A DNA stretch of 64,000 nucleotides from Bryopsis sp. KO-2023 (lineage: Eukaryota; Chlorophyta; Ulvophyceae; Bryopsidales; Bryopsidaceae), in assembly GCA_030272585.1 (NCBI GenBank), contig BSYQ01000003.1:1302001-1366000 (forward strand). The letters are read 5' to 3'. Numbering within the stretch: position 1 is the first letter of the stretch; every line of letters starts with the position of its first letter. The notes below the pieces were generated by a model that saw only the letters and a list, made by a program, of their open reading frames with translations, was not told where the DNA came from and searched no databases. Position numbers and translations under genes: made by a program. Below, piece by piece: positions 1-11,306 of this stretch.

Positions 1-509
1 TGCCCAGTATTTTTGTCCAACTGCATCTTCAGCGGAATGGCACAAGTGCCCCTGACTTTCCAGAACCGCCATTGAGCATCGAACTCCACCTGAAACTCTT
101 GTTTCCCCTTGCCATCGTCGGCTGTTATGGAATGGTACTTAACCAACTTTCACACCAGCAAAATAAAAAAAGTCAATCCAAAACTTCTGATCGACAATTT
201 CATATCCTAACTACAAACCTTGGCCTTCAAATCAAAACAGAAAAGTTCACAGAAATGACCCCCCTCCCCTCCCCCCGATACCTTGAATATCCTAAACATT
301 GTGTCGTAATCGGGTCGCTGAAACACCTCAAACACTCTTTGAGGGGAGGCTTCGAGTCTTGCCCCCATGACAGCATGGCATATCGAACCTTTCCCCTGTC
401 TGACGCAGATGTGGGACTCCTCGTATTTCCATGCCTTGGTTGGCGACTGAAACTTAGCTTGGCCCTGACCCATTATGTATTTTACTGATCGCTGTGTCAG
501 ACCTGGAGC
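1..509 (-). CDS. START/SRPBCC-like (DUF220/COQ10-type) domain protein, partial
   Basis: Two minus-strand exons are visible: about 509-282 and 146 to the window edge. The first encodes a segment with the motif GARLEASPQRVFEVF. The second contains KYHSITADDGKGKQEFQVEF and then an aromatic stretch (QWRFWKVRGTCAIPL). The donor after 282 (AAG|GTATCG) and acceptor before 146 (AAAG|TTGG) join in phase 0. The pattern, a helix 'E-A-x-x-x-R-V-F-E-V' followed by strands around a W-R-F core, resembles the plant START/SRPBCC proteins of the DUF220/COQ10 type, which bind hydrophobic ligands. The upstream exon edge (509 or 502) and the N-terminus are not resolved, and the C-terminus lies outside the window. 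Family assignment is by eye only. Confidence 0.5.
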
Positions 510-1241
510 CTGGTCAAAAATTCCAGGGGTTTTCTCATAAGATGATTGAATTATATTTAAGGAGGGTAGAAATGATGTAGATGATGAACTGGATTGTCAG
601 ACAGTGGTATGAAATTCTTGAAAACGAAATTGAGGTGAGAAAAAGAGTCCGGCTGTGGTGACAGACAAAATTGCCGTAACGTGGTGGGGACAATGAAAAA
701 TGTCCCACGATCACACGCCTCACAAATCAAATCAAGATATTTTCATTGCCGACGGCGCGCCGCCCCCACACACACACGAAAGAAAACAACAGGTCGTCCA
801 TGATTTCGAGTATGGGTCGGTTGAGGAAGGAGGGGTGCGGGGCACTTTTAACGAAATCGCCATCGTCCCACCCACCCCCCCTGCACATAGTCTGTGGTTT
901 CTTAGTTGTGTTTCGATGTGATGTTGAGGATGCTATATGCATTACCTTAGTGCTCGACTTCTTGGGTAGGAAGTATCAAGCTTCCCTTCCTCCACGTTCT
1001 TGTCGTTGGTGCGGTGCAATCCCCCGTCAGTCCAGCTCCGCCAAGAGCCGCACACCTTCAGCATGTTGTAGGTATTCGTTGGCAGCCTTTGTATATGCTG
1101 CTCGTCAGCCCCGTCGCTGTCCCCGACGTGACAGGAGGCCCGATATGGACGGCGCAGCCGCTCACCCCCTTCGGCTGCTTGTTTTGGTTCCTTCGCGGAC
1201 GAATCAACGAGCCCGTGATACGCTGGTCGCGGAATTCCCAC
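510..1241. other. Intergenic stretch with 5' regions of two genes
   Basis: This stretch lies between the START-like gene (-) and the sterol-sensing-domain gene (+). It probably holds the 5' part of the minus-strand gene and the promoter and 5' UTR of the plus-strand gene. Several open frames cross it, but none shows recognisable protein features or consistent splice sites. Confidence 0.4.
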
Positions 1242-4200
1242 ATGGAAAGTCGCAACGATCGGGGGGACAGAAAAACCACGATCTGCCCTCGTTCCACGTA
1301 TCGACGTCTGCTGAGTTGGGTGCCGACCCGCTTGTCCCGATGTCTTGGGGCACTGGGCGAGTTCGTGGTCAGGAGGCCGTTCCTTGTGATCGGTGCGTCG
1401 ATTCTGGCCGTGCTGATTTGTGCGATCGGCTGGATTAGATTCGACGTGCTATCCGATCCAGGGACTTTGTGGGTGCCAAGAGGCTCCTCAACTCTAAAAC
1501 ATCAAAATTTTGTGGAAGAAAACTACAGTGGCATCGATAGAGCTTACCAGGTGCATGCATGTCTTTTTGTCATTCGCCCACTTTTTTTTTCCCGAGAAAG
1601 GTGAAAAGTGAAAAGGAATGATGCATGTGGAGCTTGCCTTTACATACCTCATGCATGGTTCGAATGAGGGGACCCTTCATGTTAAAAAAAAAAGGTTAAG
1701 AAAATCAACCCCAAATTTGAAATGCATGCATGCATGCATGGCTGCAAGTTTTCATTTTTTTTTTCTACTTGCCAGAATCAATGGAGGTTACTTTGCTTCC
1801 TTGATAATCTTGAATAATAATTTTCGATATATACTTTTTTATGCCATCTAGGTCTATGTACATGCCACTGGAAATATTGCCAATTCAACCGAAGGGGCCC
1901 TCACTGTCGAGAGCCTCCGTGATGTCTTTTCGTTGGATAAAAAATTAAAAGAGATTGAAGTCAAGGGTCTAGGGAAATGGCCGAAAGTCTGCGACACGTT
2001 GGTTACAGGCTTTTGCACAGAAAGTGGGATCACCAGATTTTGGACTTGGAGCTCCGATTCTTTCGAAGCGTCAGTTGCTGGGGACAGAGCCAAACTGTTG
2101 AGGGATGTCAATCAACCCACTTATCCTGATGGCGGACAGGCAAGCAAATATTAAACCCGGAAAAAAAAAAGATGGAAAAAAATTGGAAAAATCGGCAAGC
2201 AATTTCCTACCCCCAAAAAAACCTGGAAAAAAATAGCAAATCGGCAAACGAAGAAAAGAAATCCTAACAAAGTATGATTTTAAATTTCACAGTTTTTTGG
2301 TTTTTTTTCGATACGATAGACTCTAGACATTTGAGGTTTTTCACTTTTTCTTGTGTTTTTGAAATATCTGTACAAGGCATGTTTTTACCGAAAAAGAAAC
2401 CAGTAGGTGTCCTGGAGGGGGCTCACTCAGCTTATTTGCTGAATGTAATGAAAATGTGGGTGGGTGTATGTGTGCACAGGTATTGCCTTTAGAGACATTT
2501 ATTAGGGCTATCAGAAATGATGAGGATTTAATCATTGGTGCGGAGACCCTCACGATGGTTTATGTACTGAGCCCCGATATAACACAGAGCCAAATGGATT
2601 TCTGGACAGACACGGCGGATCGACTAATACAAACCGCCCAGCCCAGCACTAAGGGCCTCTCCTTCTCATCCTTCTGTGTAAAAACCGTCGATAATGAGAG
2701 TCAGGCCGCCGCCAGGCAAGACATCGCACTGGTTGCTGGAGCTGTAATCGTACTGATATTTGTTTGCTGCGGGATGCTGTTTCGGTTCCATCAAGTGGAA
2801 TCGAGGGCAAGCCTGGCGGCAGCTGGGGTGCTGTGTGTGGTTCTGTCGATGGTGATGGGGTTTGGATTTTGTATGGGCATTGGTGTGCCGTTCACTCCAA
2901 TGCAACAGCTAGCTCCTTTCATTTTACTGGGAATTGGGGTGGATGATATGTTCATTTTGGTCCGAGGCATGGATGAGGCCAAATTTCAGAATCCAACTGC
3001 CAGCTTGGAGTTTCTGTTCAGGAGGACCATGGAGACCTCGGGGGTGTCGATTACCATAACCAGCATCACGAATTTGGTTGCTTTCATGCTGGGGGCTCTG
3101 TCTTCCTTGCCCGCGGTGCGATGGTTTTGTATGTACTCCGGGGTTTCCATCTTTTGCGATTATTTGTTGCAAATATCTTTTTTCATGGGGGTGATGGTGC
3201 TGAACGAAAGGAGGATGAGGTCTGGGAAAATGGATTTGATGCCCTGGATTCGAAAATCTGAACCTGAAAAGCAACCAGCGGATACTGGAGGTCAGCCTGT
3301 GCTCTTTTTTTTTTTATCGGTAGAAGTGGAAGTTGAGGAAAAACATGCATCAAAATACACTCAACCCTGACAAGAATTGCTTTTAAAGCAAAGCTCCAGA
3401 TGTGATTAATCAGTTTCTTGAAATCAGTCTCAGCCAGAAAATGTCTGCATCAATGTTTTGCTTATTTGCCTCCGGTTAAAGTGAGACTTGAAGTATACGT
3501 AAATCATTTTGTGTTGATGATGTTTGTTTTTACTTTTTTTGGTTCAGTTGACAGGGCTCCTGAAGGATATGTAAGCTGGTTTATCGATAAGTACTATGCT
3601 CCGTTCATTCTAAATCCTTGGACCCGGAGATTTTTGCTGGTGGCCTTTCTGGCCATCGCTGGCGGGGGTATTTATGCAGGAATGAATCTTAAGCTGGGAC
3701 TCAACGTTTCTGGATTAACCAGGAAAGGCTCCAAAGCCCAAGAGTATCTTAAAATTCGAGAAAACGACTACCTGGAGCAGGTATTTGAACATTTGGCTAT
3801 TGCAACCATTTCATTATTTGTCTTCTTGGATACATAGTTTCACCGGTTTCTTGTTCAACTCATGGAAGGCCTATTTGTGTTGTTTTGATGGATAAAAGCC
3901 ATATGTGTTTTTGACCAGACTGCAGGGCCTCTAGGGATGTATTTTCTCAACATCGATGTGTCAGACCCAGAAATCCAGCAAAAAATGCTCCTATCCTGGG
4001 AAATAGCCAAACAGGACGGCCGGTACCTATCTGGCCCCGACAGTCCTCAGCACAACTGGCTGACAAAACTCATAGATTTTGCGAAAGCCCATGAGGACTC
4101 GAAAAACATCCTCACCAAATTTGGCTTCGTCAGACAAGACAGGTTCTATTCAATTTTAGAGGAGATGCTCGAAGTGCTGGTGAATAAGATTTGGATGCAA

Positions 4201-5415
4201 GACATGAAATTTGACGAGATGGGGATGATTTCCTCGAGCCGTTTTGGTTTGATGCAACGGCCTCTAGGGGGGGTGAGCTCGAAGCAAGAAATGATTGATG
4301 GAGCCAGCGCAGTCACCAGGGCTATCGAGCAGGATGTGTTTCATGAAGAGGGGGTGGTTATCATGCATGCTTTCCACCACCTCTTTTGGGCCAGTGTAAG
4401 AAAAAAATCTCTTTTTGCAAAAATTCAACAGAACAGTAAACAGAGGGCTTTTCCAGGAACAACATAAATGCAGCACCGTACGGTTTTTCATCTACCCATC
4501 CCCTGTATGGCCTTGAGATTTCGCTCCACCTTTGTTTCAAATTGTTTTTGTGTTGTGATTTGAAAAAAGGATGGCATTCTTAAAAGGGAAGTCCTCGTGA
4601 ACGTATCCTTGGCGGGGGCTGGGGTAGTGCTGGTGAATCTGGTTCTTCTAATCCACCCTCTGGCCGCCTTGCTGATGGTGTCAGCGGTGGTGCTGGTGGA
4701 ACTAGGTTTGGTCCTGGTGATGTGGTTCGTTGGAGTGCATCTCCACATAGTGACGCTCTTGCTGGTTATTATGGCCCTTGGTCTGGGGGTGGATTACCCT
4801 GTGCATATATTGCACAGATTCCTGACAATCGATGGGGAGTCCTCGACCAGGAGAGCTCATCGAGCCCTTGTGAATGTGGGGCCTGCCGTTGGAATTGGTT
4901 TTGTGACCACCTTGAGCGGATTTATTCTTCTGGCTGGAACCAAGTCGGAGCTGTTTGGCACCCTGTTCGTCATGCTCGTCACCACTGTCTGTCTTGCTTT
5001 TGCGGTGAGCCGTTTTTCTTTTGATTTTAAAATAATTGAAAAGCATGATTGAAAGAGAACCTGTTAGAAGAAGAAGAGCAAGATATCAAACACCTTTTCT
5101 TTCCTTATTGGGTTCTTCCCTATTGGGGGCAAAATGGAGGGGTGGAATAGGTCAAAATGGGTTAATTCGTTGTTTTTTTGAAAGAGCAGGAAAAGCATGT
5201 TGCTGCATGTTGTGTGGAAAAGGATGTTACTTTCATGGCAGATTTGGTGCACTCAATTTTGAAGGATGACCATTCGTGTGATTTATTTGCAGGTTGGGAC
5301 GCTGTACATACCAGCCATGATGGTGATGACTAATCTTCCTCCACTTTTGAGCGAAGTTGAAAATTATGAAACCGCAGATCGAAGCCTGGATGATATCGAG
5401 GCATCCAGGGGCTAG
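1242..5415 (+). CDS. Patched-family sterol-sensing-domain (RND-type) membrane protein
   Basis: Seven exons close in phase to give 891 aa: 1242-1550, 1852-2139, 2480-3290, 3548-3780, 3919-4395, 4570-5004 and 5293-5415. The N-terminal hydrophobic helix (about residues 46-67) is followed by an extracytosolic region. Exon 3 then carries the sterol-sensing block with the RND motif GIGVDDMFILVRG. A second lumenal region follows, and the C-terminal half repeats the fold with GLGVDYPVHILHRF. This two-halves layout, each with a G-x-G-V-D motif in transmembrane segment 4, is typical of Patched/NPC1/Dispatched-like transporters, which move sterols or lipids with a cation gradient. The start ATG at 1242 is chosen because it is the last Met before the membrane helix and begins a basic stretch. 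Intron 2 has a GC donor (CAG|GCAAGC). A Patched-domain protein is the best label; the substrate cannot be read from sequence. Confidence 0.85.
1722..1741. repeat. (ATGC)n simple repeat in intron
   Basis: About five copies of the self-complementary tetramer ATGC lie in intron 1 of the Patched-family gene. The same intron also opens with GTGCATGCATG. Confidence 0.8.
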
Positions 5416-5870
5416 AGGTCTATCAATCTTCTCACCTTGTATTTATATTTATTGCTGATACCATGCTGCACGATTTTTGTTCTGGGAACATATTTGTACT
5501 GTTGATTGGGGGGGGAAATGTTGTATTCCTTCTGCGATTCACCTTTTTTTTTTGCTGTGGGATTCTTGGGGTGTTGCTTCTCTTGGTTTCTATGCAAACC
5601 ATGCTATTTAATCACGTTTTCAGTTCTGTTGATTCCATGGTGTATCAAAAAAGCAACAGTAAAAATGTAACGAATAAAGAGGGGTTTTCTGCAAACAGAC
5701 TCGCTTCATTGCTGGCAATTAGTCACATCACCTCGCTACTTAAAATCTGCCTTTCGTGTATAAACAAAGCTAACCTCAGTGAATAACCCCCACCCCATGA
5801 AATCAAAAAAGGTTATAATAATCGCCTGCATCGATATTTTTTCCCGCCGTAATTTTTATCGATCAGCCAA
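5416..5870. other. Intergenic, between convergent genes
   Basis: Three-prime flanks of the Patched-family gene (+) and the OPR-like gene (-). T-rich stretches; no coding signal seen. Confidence 0.5.
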
Positions 5871-8800
5871 TCACCTCCCAGACTCCATCATGACATCATC
5901 ATCTTTCCAGTTCGATTGCCGGCTTCTGAAAGAAGACCGGCGCTCTCTTTCCCGCCCACCTCTATTCTCATAACCCCTTTCAAAATTTTGGGAAGAGTCT
6001 CGAAACTCCCCGGAGTCCCGAGAATCACGCCTTCCCCGTGCTCCCCCGAAACGTTCTTCTGGAATTTCATCATCAATTTCAGACCACCGGTTCCGGCTTC
6101 GACGAGGTTCCCTGTCCCTGCCCTCCCAAGAGTCTCTAGGTCGACGTTCCTGCCGATCCTCGTAAGACGAATGCCGCTCAGATCGACCTCTTTCCCTACT
6201 ACCCTCCCTGCCCTCTGTACCATCCTCATCACCACCCCTTGACCACCTGCTTCGATCAAATTCCCTGTTCTCACCAAACCGGTCCCCATTCCGTCGGCTT
6301 CCCTCTTGCGACCTATCCCAAGGCCTCCTGGACTCTACATTTGCGTTTCGCCACTGGGTGTCCCCACGACCTCGGCCAGCCCCACGGCCAGACATCCTTC
6401 GCTCTTCTCGCCGAGAATTATCCCCCTGATCCTCGTCTCGGCGGCTGTAATCTGAGCTTGCATCCCTCTCTTCGGCTGCACCATCCCCTGCCCGGATCAG
6501 TGGGGGCTGGGCACGTCGGTAGGACCCCAAGCCTCTGCCTGTCATGGGGAAATCCAGGACATTGCACAATTCGTCATCGAACCAGCCCAGCCTTTCGAAA
6601 GCTCGACCCAAGTCCCTCTTGTCGTCATCTCGGAAATTCTCAACTCGCTCCGGTTTCAGAAGCTCCGATCGAACGTTCTTCAGAAATTCCTCATCACGGA
6701 GCCCGATCTGCCCACAAGCCAGCAGCACTCGTGCCAAGGGAAACATTTGAGCTTTTGCTAGCCTCTCTGGGTCCCTGAAGAGCTCGATAATTGCCTCAAA
6801 CTTGTCAAAATCGTAAGCTTCACTTTTCAGACACCCAAACATGGTATCCGCAAAAGGGTTAATTCGCAGTGTGTGCTTCCTCTCAGGCTTCAAACACTCA
6901 TCCAGCAGCGTTGCAAACACCGTCTTGTCGAAATGCCCCAATCGAACGAACCCAGCCGCGGTCAGCACAAGACTCTGTTCGCTGAATTGAGCTAATCGAC
7001 CTGGTTTCGACACCTCCCTCGCGATTTTGTCCAAAAAGTGGTGCTGCCTGAAGCTCAGGTTGGCGAACGTATGGATGATTGTGGCTAAGGCTTGCTGAGT
7101 GAATGTTCTCAATCGATGCGGGCTCGTGGCTTCTTCTGCCAATGGAATGATCACATCCTCGTCTTTGTGTCGCAGATGGCCCAGCCCATATATCACATTC
7201 ATCAGCTCTTGGTCGCTGAACATCGACACCCTCTGGGGCTGACTGACCTCGAAGAACAACCTCTCCAGCAACTCCATGTTCCGGTACTTCAAAATCCCCA
7301 AACTGTACATAGCCACAGCCAGCGCCTGGGGCTTACACCCACGCAGCCTCGGCCCCGTCAACTCTTTCACAATCGCATCCAAAACGATTTCGTCAGCATG
7401 TTTGAGTTGACCGAAGGCGTACAGCATTCCTGTGAGCCCTCGTTCTCGAAACTCCTTCAGTCGACCTTCCCGCAGCAGTTCAGTTTTGATGGGACCCATC
7501 ACCTCCTCGTTGGAGATCCCGAGGGAACCCAGCCCATGCACGATGTTTGACAAATCTTGCTCCGTGAAAGCCATCAATCGATCGGGGTCAGTGATCTTAG
7601 GCCATAACGGTTGCATAGCTTCACGGTCAGTGAATTTCAATTGCCCTAGAGCATACACGATATTGGACAGCCCCTGTTCCGTGCATTCGTCGATTCTCTC
7701 CACCGCAGTCTGCAGAAATGTCCTCAGTGCTTGATCGTGTCGATGGCCGACCACCCCCATGCTGTAAATGAAACTCGCCAAATTCTGGACCGTGAATGCA
7801 GGGAGCACCGAAGGCAATAGAGCTTCTTCCAGAATCTTATCCAAAATCTCCGGTTTCGCGAATTTGAGCAACGCCATTCCGTAAAACGTATTGCTGAGCA
7901 TAGCTTCTGAGTAATGCTGCACTCTCAGCGGATGGACCGCCTCTTCCGCCAACCTATTGATGAATTCTCGAGTAAATCCGGTGCCTCCTTCCCGTTCCTT
8001 GCCGCTCAGCCCCCACACCATTTCCCTTTGCAGCACCCCGGCCGAATAGACAATCGTACTGATGTCCATGTCGGTGCAAGCCTCCAGCACTTGGGCATCG
8101 CTCAGCTCCTTCTCCCAAGTGGTTATCAAAGGCTTATAGACAAACTTCATTTTTGCGCAGGCATGGATCACCACCGCCAAATCCATTGGGGGCATTCTCT
8201 GAACTTGCTCGATCGCAAGGTTGGCCAGCTCCTCCAGAAACTCACGCTGGGGCCTCGGTGTCATGAATTTCAACGCCCCAAAAGCATGACTGATGTGACG
8301 AGGTTCGATGGTGTCCCCCAATTCACGAACTGCCTCCCGGACCTCTTCCCAATCCTTGAGCCGGCGGAAATCGATTCTGCCCCCGGCTGATCGAAAACCC
8401 ACCCTATCCAGCCTTTGCACCGAGGAATCGCTGCTGGGAGGGTCGGGAACTGATGGCATAGGCGCGGGGGTTTTCGACAAATCGACCACTGTTGGACTCC
8501 CCCAAGTTTCAACTTCTTCTGGGTTTTCTTCCAGATCCTCCTCCTCATTGGCGATTTCCCCATCGTTTCCGGATTTGCTCACTGGCTCCGGGGCCTCCCC
8601 TTCACCGAGCTGGGGCAACGACCCATCCATCGAGCTGGGTTCTTTCTCTTCATCAGAAAATTCTTCCTCGTCTGTGTCAGACGAGGCCAGTCCCTCCATT
8701 TTCTCGGAATTGCCCTCTGGATCGCTGCCGAAAGTGAATTCGCCATAGTTTTCCGGGTTCTGCAGGGGACCCGGGTCGTAAGGAGTGTGCTTTGCTTTGA

Positions 8801-8915
8801 TCTTGGGTTTCGGAGCTCGTCTGGCCATCCATCGAGCGTGCGGGCGATGATTGTGGGAGAATGCCGAGTTTCTCAGAGGGGTTGGGATTTGATTGGATGC
8901 TCCGTAGCCCTTCAT
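5871..8915 (-). CDS. Octotricopeptide-like (OPR/Tbc2-type) helical repeat protein with arginine-rich tail
   Basis: A single uninterrupted frame of 1014 aa. The first ~45 residues are basic and short of acidic residues, as in an organelle transit peptide. Residues ~50-200 are acidic and low in complexity. From ~205 to ~760 there are about 15 helical repeats of 36-40 aa with the signature L-x-N-I-V-Y-A-L-G-Q-L-K/H (for example GLSNIVYALGQLKF and ELMNVIYGLGHLRH). The last 250 residues are rich in RG, RS and DR. Such repeats are known from OPR proteins like Chlamydomonas Tbc2, nuclear factors that bind particular organelle mRNAs. The tail looks like an RGG/RS RNA-binding region. It is intronless, unlike most neighbours. 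An alternative 5' exon with Met at 9093 would need an intron I could not fix. A role in organelle RNA metabolism is inference. Confidence 0.75.
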   Translation of the reverse strand: MKGYGASNQIPTPLRNSAFSHNHRPHARWMARRAPKPKIKAKHTPYDPGPLQNPENYGEFTFGSDPEGNSEKMEGLASSDTDEEEFSDEEKEPSSMDGSLPQLGEGEAPEPVSKSGNDGEIANEEEDLEENPEEVETWGSPTVVDLSKTPAPMPSVPDPPSSDSSVQRLDRVGFRSAGGRIDFRRLKDWEEVREAVRELGDTIEPRHISHAFGALKFMTPRPQREFLEELANLAIEQVQRMPPMDLAVVIHACAKMKFVYKPLITTWEKELSDAQVLEACTDMDISTIVYSAGVLQREMVWGLSGKEREGGTGFTREFINRLAEEAVHPLRVQHYSEAMLSNTFYGMALLKFAKPEILDKILEEALLPSVLPAFTVQNLASFIYSMGVVGHRHDQALRTFLQTAVERIDECTEQGLSNIVYALGQLKFTDREAMQPLWPKITDPDRLMAFTEQDLSNIVHGLGSLGISNEEVMGPIKTELLREGRLKEFRERGLTGMLYAFGQLKHADEIVLDAIVKELTGPRLRGCKPQALAVAMYSLGILKYRNMELLERLFFEVSQPQRVSMFSDQELMNVIYGLGHLRHKDEDVIIPLAEEATSPHRLRTFTQQALATIIHTFANLSFRQHHFLDKIAREVSKPGRLAQFSEQSLVLTAAGFVRLGHFDKTVFATLLDECLKPERKHTLRINPFADTMFGCLKSEAYDFDKFEAIIELFRDPERLAKAQMFPLARVLLACGQIGLRDEEFLKNVRSELLKPERVENFRDDDKRDLGRAFERLGWFDDELCNVLDFPMTGRGLGSYRRAQPPLIRAGDGAAEERDASSDYSRRDEDQGDNSRREERRMSGRGAGRGRGDTQWRNANVESRRPWDRSQEGSRRNGDRFGENREFDRSRWSRGGDEDGTEGREGSRERGRSERHSSYEDRQERRPRDSWEGRDREPRRSRNRWSEIDDEIPEERFGGARGRRDSRDSGEFRDSSQNFERGYENRGGRERERRSSFRSRQSNWKDDDVMMESGR

Positions 8916-10853
8916 CCCCCACTTTGTCTGTCAAATCAAGATCCAAATCGAGTTGCTCAATGGTGGGTTCATCATATTCCCTCACCATGGACCATGTTTT
9001 TGCACTAACAAGCCTAGTGGAGTGCTCTAAGGAAGGAGAAGGGATTTCAGCTTGGAAAACAATAGATTGTTCTGCCGCACAATTTCTCAACATTTTGCTT
9101 CAAGTATAGGATACCCTGGGCTCAATCATTTGTTCATATTGTTTTTTTATTTGGCAAAAAAAAAGGCTTCTGAAAATGAAGGATATAGATATCGTACATT
9201 AGCTGTGGTTTAAAAAAAAAAAGCGAACCTGCTGGGTACTCGTGCCAGTGCCATCTTCTTCTGCTGTTGAGTGAAATGAGGTGTTGGAGCCTCCAGCTAA
9301 ATATGTTAGAAATTCATATCCTTTGCCAGGTCCTGCAACTGGGCAAGGCAAAAAAAAACATTGCAATCAGGATCACCCTTGATGCTCAGAGCTTCCCTTA
9401 GTGCACTCCGTTCAGATCAAAAAATAGGGTCCGCCTAGTTTCGGCCTTGGGATGCTGTTGAAAGTTGCAGAGAGGAAGTTGGGTTCACTCAGGCGTGAGA
9501 TCTATGCCAGCGAATAGTCGCGGCCACTGGACGTCACTCACTGAGGTAACGCCGCGCCAGCCGCCTTCGGGCCTCTTGTCCCAAGAAAAGCGTCATTGCA
9601 TTCTGCGAGTATCGTCCAGCGACACAACGCCCACCACGTTTTGGGAACGACAGAAATTCACATGTCCAGTTCCAAATTTACGCACAAGTGAATCGTGTGG
9701 GCAGGACTGACAAAGTGCACGCCCACGTAAGAGTCTGCAAAAAGAAAAGCAACATGAAACGTTTATTTTTGGCCGAAAACCTTCCAATTAATTAATGCTC
9801 AATGCATCCACCAACCAAGCTCCTGGGAATTAAGTAGTGACCCAAATTTTGGCTCCCAAAACATAGTGTGCTTTCGATCAGCAACGTCATTTTATCATCC
9901 CAGAGAATCGCCCTTCCAGTTGGCCAGTTTCGTAACGCCCTGCCTCCAAGCGATGGTGAATCTTGAGATGTTTTTTTTGCACTTGAGGAGGCGGCCAGCC
10001 GCCATGCGCACCATCGCATATACCCTAATGATGAAAATTGGATCTTGTCCTTGCAATAGTTCGTGGATCGATGGTCTTCGTTTCTGTTTCAAAAGAATCT
10101 GGCTAGAGACCATGTGTTGAAAGTGTCCTCCCTCCCCCTGGTTCACCATCACCACCACTGATGATATGAAACACAGACAGAAATTGCTGTTTGATTCCAT
10201 TTCACTGTTAGACTTAAAACTGAGGAGGTGAGCTTGAGAAAATATGGGCAACAAGGCCATTCAAGCAACAATGCAAAAGATGGTTCTATGGCATTGTTGC
10301 TGGGTGAATGAACAAACAAATCCTGCCTACCAAAGTTGATCGAGATAGTCCAGTACAGCAGATTTTGGATGATAGGTATTTGGAATTTTGGAGTGGTGTA
10401 AAAATATTAAAAGAAATGAATCTCATCGGTGGAATTTTTACAGTCGGGGAAACGGACTTTTGTTCCCAACCCAACACCTAGTTATAGACGGTGCTCCCAT
10501 ATGGTAGAAATCCAATGCATTGGATTTCTCAATGTGACACAGAAATTAACTACAGGGTGTGGAAACTGCTCAACACAAACACCATGTGATGTTTGGATCG
10601 CAGTGCATCTCCACACCACAGAAATCCTTGTAGATGTGTTGCTCCTTGAATAACTGCACCCTTACATGAATCATTAGTTTTACTCAACACTCCAACAAGA
10701 ATCACATGAATTTATCCTCAGCAACAAAATATCAGCTTGGTAAACCCTCCCAACTCTAAAAATAGAAACAAACTTTCGAGATAAATACAGGCAACGAAAC
10801 AACTCAAAGCAAACTCAGATTTTTTCCCTAGTGAAAATGAGAGACGAAGCATG
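8916..10853. other. Unassigned 1.9-kb stretch, possible minus-strand exons
   Basis: No gene could be built. On the minus strand an acceptor-like TTTTTGCAG precedes position 9734. After it, one frame stays open to 9593 (ending in VVSLDDTRRMQ) and another gives a shorter plausible tail ending at about 9658. Farther upstream an open frame from 10260 to 9895 contains RRPSIHELLQGQDP. The pieces suggest a spliced minus-strand gene, but no set of junctions closes convincingly. A perfect 24-bp palindrome lies at 10506-10529. Confidence 0.3.
10506..10529. repeat. Perfect 24-bp palindrome
   Basis: The half-site AGAAATCCAATG is followed immediately by its exact reverse complement with no spacer. It lies between the small GPI-type gene and the unassigned minus-strand exons. 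Confidence 0.8.
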
Positions 10854-11306
10854 TCAGACTAGCACGGCAGCCATTAATTGGGAGATCAGCAGAAGCGCAG
10901 CGAAGAGCGGGGTCATGGTAGCGACTGAATGGCTCCCTGTTCCAGGAGCAACATCCCCAGTGGCGGCGGCACCACCCTCGCTTTCTGGGACAATGACCCC
11001 TCCAGTTTCCCCCGTCATGTCGGGATCGAGTCCAGCCACCACGTCCTCCTCAGACACTGGTGCCGCGCCATCCCCAGCTGCGTTGAATTTCAACAATTTC
11101 AGCTTCGGCACGTTTTGGTTTTGCTTCTTACATCACGAGACAAGTTTCACCATCGTTCACGTGTTTTTTTGTTTCTTGTTTTCATGGGGGGAGGGGAAGG
11201 GGGTTCATGGTTCAACTTCCCTACCTGTCTCTTGCCCTATCGTTGGCGCAAGGAGGTAAGCGAAAGCGACCAAGGCCAACAAGTAGAACCGCGTGGAGAT
11301 GCTCAT
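10854..11306 (-). CDS. Small secreted, probably GPI-anchored protein
   Basis: Two exons, 11306-11225 and 11077-10854, join in phase 1 to give 101 aa. Residues 1-25 are a clear secretory signal peptide (MSISTRFYLLALVAFAYLL...). A Gly/Ala/Pro/acidic linker follows. The C-terminus is a stretch of small residues followed by a hydrophobic tail (TMTPLFAALLLISQLMAAVLV) that ends at the stop, the pattern of a GPI-attachment signal. The mature chain would be only about 50 residues, with no cysteine and little predicted structure, as in small arabinogalactan-like surface peptides. It lies head-to-head with the acidic Cys-rich secreted protein at 12265. Function unknown. Confidence 0.7.

Noticed and set aside
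746..1438. Plus-strand 230-codon open frame
   Set aside because: Low-complexity translation, overlaps the first Patched-family exon in another frame, no splice partners.
5916..6778. Plus-strand open frames over the arginine-rich tail
   Set aside because: Antisense to the OPR-like gene; Ser/Pro/Leu-rich shadows of Arg codons.
9593..9787. Minus-strand frame ending VVSLDDTRRMQ as a firm gene
   Set aside because: A good acceptor precedes it, but two frames are possible after that acceptor and no upstream exon could be joined in phase.
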